64,000 nt of DNA from positions 14,062,356-14,126,355 of the forward strand of contig JAJEKV010000001.1 in NCBI GenBank assembly GCA_021234155.1, given 5' to 3'. The notes beneath the pieces were generated by a model. It did no database searches and was not told the DNA's origin. It saw only the letters and a list, made by a program, of their open reading frames with translations. This stretch comes from Isoetes taiwanensis. Its lineage: Eukaryota > Streptophyta > Lycopodiopsida > Isoetales > Isoetaceae. The translations under genes and the position numbers were made by a program. The stretch's first letter is position 1, and every line of letters begins with the position of its first letter. Shown here one piece after another: positions 59,372-64,000 of this stretch.

Positions 59372-61029
59372 ATGTCAAGTAGATTTGGTGCCAACTTGCT
59401 TAGTGCTGTTGAAGTATTCAAAGGTGAAGGTGGTTTCCAGATATGGAAACAAAGTATTCAGGAGGTTCTAGAGTTTGAGAACCTGTGGTATTTGATTGAT
59501 CCAAACTCAGTAAAACGTGTTGTTACTAATGTGAGTGCAGGGTTAGCCAATGCAGGAGGAGCTAGTTCTAGCTCAAGCAGAGAGGGCTCCACAGTTGGTG
59601 GAGATGTTGAGACGAGTAGAGGGAGAGAAAGTGGAAGTGCAACAATTGCAACGAGTCCTCAAGTTGATGAAGCTCTCAAGATCAAGGAAGCTCAAGCCAT
59701 CATTTGCTGCAAGGTCAGTGCTGTGATTAAACTGAAACTTAGAGGCTTAAGTCCAAGTGATATGTGGGCATATATGATTAAAAATTATGAGGCTAAGACC
59801 TCATCACAGATCGATGTGCTGGAGAAACAATTAAGGAAATTAAAATTGCACGAAAAGGATAATATCACAGATTTCCTTGATAAATTTGATTCTATCATAG
59901 CAGACTTAGAGGGAGCAGGTGTGATTTTGAATGAACAGTATCAGCTGCTGGCTATCTCAAGGGCAGTGTCACATAATGCATACTTGGCTACGTTGTTAAG
60001 GAATATAGCTAAGACTAAAGAGCAGGCAATCCAAATGATACGAACTGAGTTTGAACAAAAGCAAATAAGTCTTGAAGAGGAAGATCAAAGCACCCAGGTT
60101 TTGTACGAGGAAAGTACAAAGGAAGAAAGAAAATGTTGATGAGAATAGGACCTTGCTACATGCAATAATTATGGTCATCTTAAGGCGATCGCCCCAAGGG
60201 AAAAGGAAATCATATGTTACAATTGAAGGTAAAGGGCATTTTGCCTTCAAAATGTTCTAGTCCAAGGGGACCGGTTTGAGGAGGAAAGGGCAGGGCCAGG
60301 GGTAACCGAGGGGGTGCAAACCTTAAAGCAAAAGGAGCAAACAAGGCAACACCTACCTTAAACTCCCTAAGGGACACAAGGTGATGAAGATGAATGTAAT
60401 GAAGATGAGGAGGTAAGTCTTTCAAAATTATGCCATCTCGTTCATGATGTAAATAATCATAACATGATGATTATAGATTCAGAGTCGAGGACAAAGGACA
60501 TCCTCTCCACACTTGTTAAAGAATTGTACTAAAACAAAGGGAGGACATGTTCAGCTGGGCAATGGAGATTTACAAGAGATTAAAGACTCTAGAATTCTTG
60601 AACTCTATGATTTGGATGGGAAGGCAGTCAAACTAGAAGATGTTTTGTGTGTTCCAGGATTAATTAGAAATCTGATTTCGGTCTGTCAGCTTGTAGACCT
60701 TGGTTACAAAGTGTTGTTTGAAAAATTACAATGTAAAGTGTTTTTCAACAATCAATTGAAATTTATTGGAAAAAGAGTGGACAATTTGTTTGGTTTAAGC
60801 ATTGATCAATGTCTTCCCAGTTTGAATGTTGTAACATGTGCAAATGTCAAAACCTGGCATGAGAGAATGTGTCATGTCAATTCAAAAACGGTGCAGCTTA
60901 TGTTGAAAAAGGGGCTGATCAAGGGCACTGAACTAAAGGATGAGCAATTTAAATGTGTAGGATGCCTTTTGGGCAAACACACGAGACTTCCATTTAAGAA
61001 GTCAACAAAAAGAGCAAAAGGGGCTTTGT
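59372..61029 (+). pseudogene. Ty1/copia gag-protease-pre-integrase, second copy, cut by LTR 4
   Basis: The cleaner copy. MSSRFGANLLSAVEVFKGEG opens a 255-codon Gag frame to 60139. The zinc knuckle region follows with small indels (60150-60260). The protease DSG is damaged near 60480 (DSES). The block from 60513 is open through the pre-integrase domain (LISVCQLVDLGYKVLF, WHERMCHVNSKTVQ, CVGCLLGKHTRLPFKKS). It stops at the LTR 4 insertion. RT and RNase H of this element are not in the window. Confidence 0.9.
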
Positions 61030-62570
61030 GTGACGTCCCCTACTCGTATACGGTGCACTCACCGTATACAAACAGGAGTTCTTCCCCCACACCAGCTCCA
61101 TGCTGATACAGGGCCCTCCACATATCACTGCACCCGTAACGAGTCTCAGTGGGAAGAGTGAAGGTGTCATTCTACCCCGTCTCCCTCAGGGCCTACCTAG
61201 CTGCGGAAGCGTAAACATACATGTCAGTAGCACATACATCAACATCCTGTGACCATCTCGAAGGATGGTCCTCCTCATATCTGCATAGACAAAGATCAGC
61301 ACATCACATAGGGGATCCTACCCAAGGCTCGACTCAAAGGATAACCGACGGCTTGGGTCTCGAGTTCAGTTCTTGTGCATGTAATTCATGGCAATGGAAT
61401 TGGCGGCATAAGAACATGGCATAGGGTTGTCCACTCCATCCGCCCCTCCCCTGCACACTTTGCAAGTAGGCTGAAAAGTGTTGGGACTTTGATCAGAGCA
61501 GCCGGATGCATAGCCAAGGGCTATTCCCGGGTCTCATCCTCCCGGTTCCGAGGGCGGTAGGGATCACCCCTCCAGAGATCTACATGCTAACTCAAGGTGA
61601 CTAGAGGGCCACCGCCCGTATTCGATGAACCCACCGGAAAGTGTACACCACTTCACTTATGTCGAGCCCATGCCTTTACCCCCTTTCGGTGGTAAGCCAT
61701 TAGACCTAGTCACAATGATCCCTGGTAGGCTTTACACACCGGGGGATCGCTTGAGTCGAACATGAACCTCCTTCTTAGCCGGTCCTGGCCCCTCCACCCA
61801 CAACCGTGTGGCTCTTGTACACCAGCCGAATCTACAAAGCAGTGCTAGAGAGGCTACTCTAGGAGCATCAACTACAAGCTTTAGGGCCTCTACCCCCCTT
61901 CCCAATACAAGGAGTTCACAGAGATACATCAACCCAATACATCACAGAAGAACTAAAGAACTAGATCTAATCATAGAGTTAGGTTCTTTAGTTAGTGTCC
62001 GAGATCTAAGATCTAGATAGCTGCTATGGGCAATTTAATAGTCTAAACCCTCACGATTCTATGATTAGAAGACGGTTTAAGCTATTAAATTGACCAAATA
62101 CCTGATCCTTGAGTGGCTCCTCCTGACCTGAGTTCAACCATCCTGCTGAGCTGATCGAATTCGGGGAAACTGATGGCGCATTAAGCGGCACGGGGGCGGT
62201 TTTGGCTCCTGGGGCAGCCAAAACTGAGCTCTAAAACCCTAAGGACGAAAACTAGCAAGCTAGGGTTTTCCTACCCTAAATAGACATGGGGGTTTAGGCT
62301 AGGGTTTCCAATTACCCAATTTGGCATGTGGGATAATTGGAAAGGCCCCACTTGCCTTTAGTGGCTAGGTGGCAAAATATGCCAACATGGAAAGGTGTGC
62401 CCTCATTAATGTGCACATGTGCACATTAATAATATATGAACACTCTAGTAAGTTGCCCCTAGGGCTACTTACCGGCTATCCGGCATTACCGTCAATCGGG
62501 TGGCGTGTACGTGGCGTGGCAAAGACAATGTACGCCCCGGAGCGATATCTCGTGTCTTTGGAACGTCACA
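61030..62570 (-). repeat. Chromovirus LTR 4
   Basis: TGTGACGTCCCC at the left, GAACGTCACA at the right, preceded by CTTTG (61025-61029) as at LTR 2. It is the counterpart of LTR 2 in the second tandem unit. The palindrome lies at 62405-62430. Confidence 0.9.
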
Positions 62571-64000
62571 TTCTCCCCACCTTGAAATGATCTTTGTCCG
62601 GCATGACGTGGGTCTCCCCACCTTGGGATCTTTCCTAACTTTGCACCCCGCAATCAACGTGATACCTACAATATAATCTTTATACATTTATCACGATTAC
62701 TCTAAGGTAATTACTTTTAGAACATTATTACGTTATTATATTATGGAATACTTATCAATTCATAACACCATTAACAAGTTATTCACTATGTTAAGTTAGA
62801 CAAAATTTCAACATTTCATATCTATAATTCTCGTCCGAGGTACTTTTCATTCCTTGCAACACATTCCAACAAAACTTGTGTTGCAAGTCTTGAGCTTCGA
62901 CCTCCTTGCCCTCCGGAGCTCCTCACTGGCTGCAGTCGACACTCACGTTAGTACCGATTAATTATTAATTAAAATTTTTGGTTATATGGTGACCACCCCA
63001 CCTATCTACATGAGTGCATGGCTAATCTCGGTAGGAAGAGGATGAATCTTCCATAATGGCCGTGGAGACAAAAGCCTATATGCCTATATGCCACTCATGC
63101 CTACACCTCTAGTTGCCCAACAGGAGGATATCCTTCGGCGTGGGGCGTGAAGGATGGATTCCTCCTATCAAAGCATATATGGGGCTAAAGGTGCTTTCCC
63201 TATCAATGCATTCCTTAATGACCTCTTTTCTCTCGAGGCCAGTCTCCTTAGTGGAGACCAGTAGACTTTCTAATCCTACCTTCCACTTTCGCCCAAGCGG
63301 AACGCTTGCGGTCATGCCTTCATTGACATTACACCCGCGCCCTAGAGATCACCGTAGTGGTCTCATCATGATAAATAAGATGCACCCATACCAAGCATAG
63401 GTTGCATCGCGAGATTAATCTATACAAGAATTAACCTCATGGAAATCGACATGCACGAGCGATTTCTTGGAGATGACCTTGTCGTCCCATTGCTCCATAA
63501 ATTGTGGGTACCTTTTACTAAATCTTTCTTAAGTACCCACGTGGCGTCTTCCACTGGTAAGTGTTTCCACTTGACCAAATACTGGAGGAATTCTGATCTC
63601 CTCGTTTTCTTGAAAGCTTTATCAAGAATCAATTCTGGGACTATTTCCAGCTGTTCCTCCGTCATTTCCAACAACGTTGGAGTGTCCAAGACTTCGTCTG
63701 GATTTGGAGTATGCTTCTTCAACAAACTCACGTGGAAGACCTTATGAATCTTTAGGTGTGCTGGCAAATCCAACTTGTAGGATTGATTACCTACTCTCTT
63801 GATTATTCTGAAGGGTCCAGCCCACCTTGGAGCAAGCTTCTTGCAATTCCCAATCTCGAGCCGCTGCTTTACCTTGATCTTGAGCCAAACATCATCTCCA
63901 ACTTTGAACTCTCTTCTGCTTCGATGCTTATCGGCGATGCTCTTTTGTCGACTTCTTGCTGCTAGCAGATACCCTCGAACCTCTTCCACGAGCTGCTGCA
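62571..64000 (-). mobile_element. Second chromovirus copy, 3' end only
   Basis: Polypurine tract, 3' UTR and integrase C-terminus with chromodomain, running off the window. It duplicates 45777-47180. Its H3-like ORF, if present, would lie outside to the right. Confidence 0.88.
63420..63989 (-). pseudogene. Integrase C-terminal region and chromodomain, second copy
   Basis: One open frame of 189 codons: KVGDDVWLKIKVKQRLEIGN, APRWAGPFRIIKRVGNQSYK, LPAHLKIHKVFHVSLLKKHT, and the chromodomain with LVKWKHLPVEDATW. The N-terminal side continues beyond the window. It gives the best reading of the damaged stretch at 46617-47100. Confidence 0.88.

Noticed and set aside
1-64000. CRISPR arrays, bacterial operons or organellar inserts
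   Set aside because: None seen. Repeats are long eukaryotic satellites and transposons, and introns are spliceosomal.

Overview
This window is nuclear DNA of a vascular plant with a repeat-rich genome. The evidence is one intact six-exon plant laccase gene with short GT-AG introns, a decayed group I WRKY fragment, and plant-type Ty3/gypsy, Ty1/copia, LINE and CACTA-like elements. A gymnosperm or other large-genome lineage is plausible, but the sequence does not settle it.

Layout. 1-6.6 kb: scrambled Ty3/gypsy (Tat/Athila-like) sequence. Pol lies on the minus strand. PBS, gag and protease lie on the plus strand, bounded by a perfect 28-bp inverted repeat. A second minus-strand gag joined to an unknown domain follows. 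8.8-9.2 kb: WRKY fragment. 13.36-15.57 kb: laccase gene (minus strand, 569 codons, complete). 17.56-36.14 kb: possibly one 18.6-kb CACTA-like transposon. It has matching terminal inverted repeats and a TGT target duplication, and it holds a ~1.09-kb satellite array, an ~850-bp homopyrimidine tract, a hairpin-bearing tandem repeat, a full-length LINE and fragments of a plus-strand gene. 36.1-38.9 kb: AT-rich sequence with little coding signal. 38.95-64 kb: a 16.8-kb tandem duplication built of a gypsy LTR, part of a copia element, a second gypsy LTR and a chromovirus interior, running off the right edge.

The most unusual content is in the complete chromovirus at 44.2-57.35 kb (minus strand). 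Between its 5' LTR and gag it carries a separate reading frame that begins with the canonical histone H3 tail motif (M-ARTKQT) and ends, about 330 residues later, in an ungapped H3 histone-fold domain. The same element carries an integrase chromodomain. Four copies of an inverted-repeat leader motif flank the H3 frame in two pairs.

A caution applies throughout. Near-identical copies within the window differ almost only at CAG/CTG trinucleotides, while the laccase gene is frame-perfect. This looks like base-calling error at CHG-methylated cytosines in a long-read assembly, so many frameshifts in the transposons may not be real.
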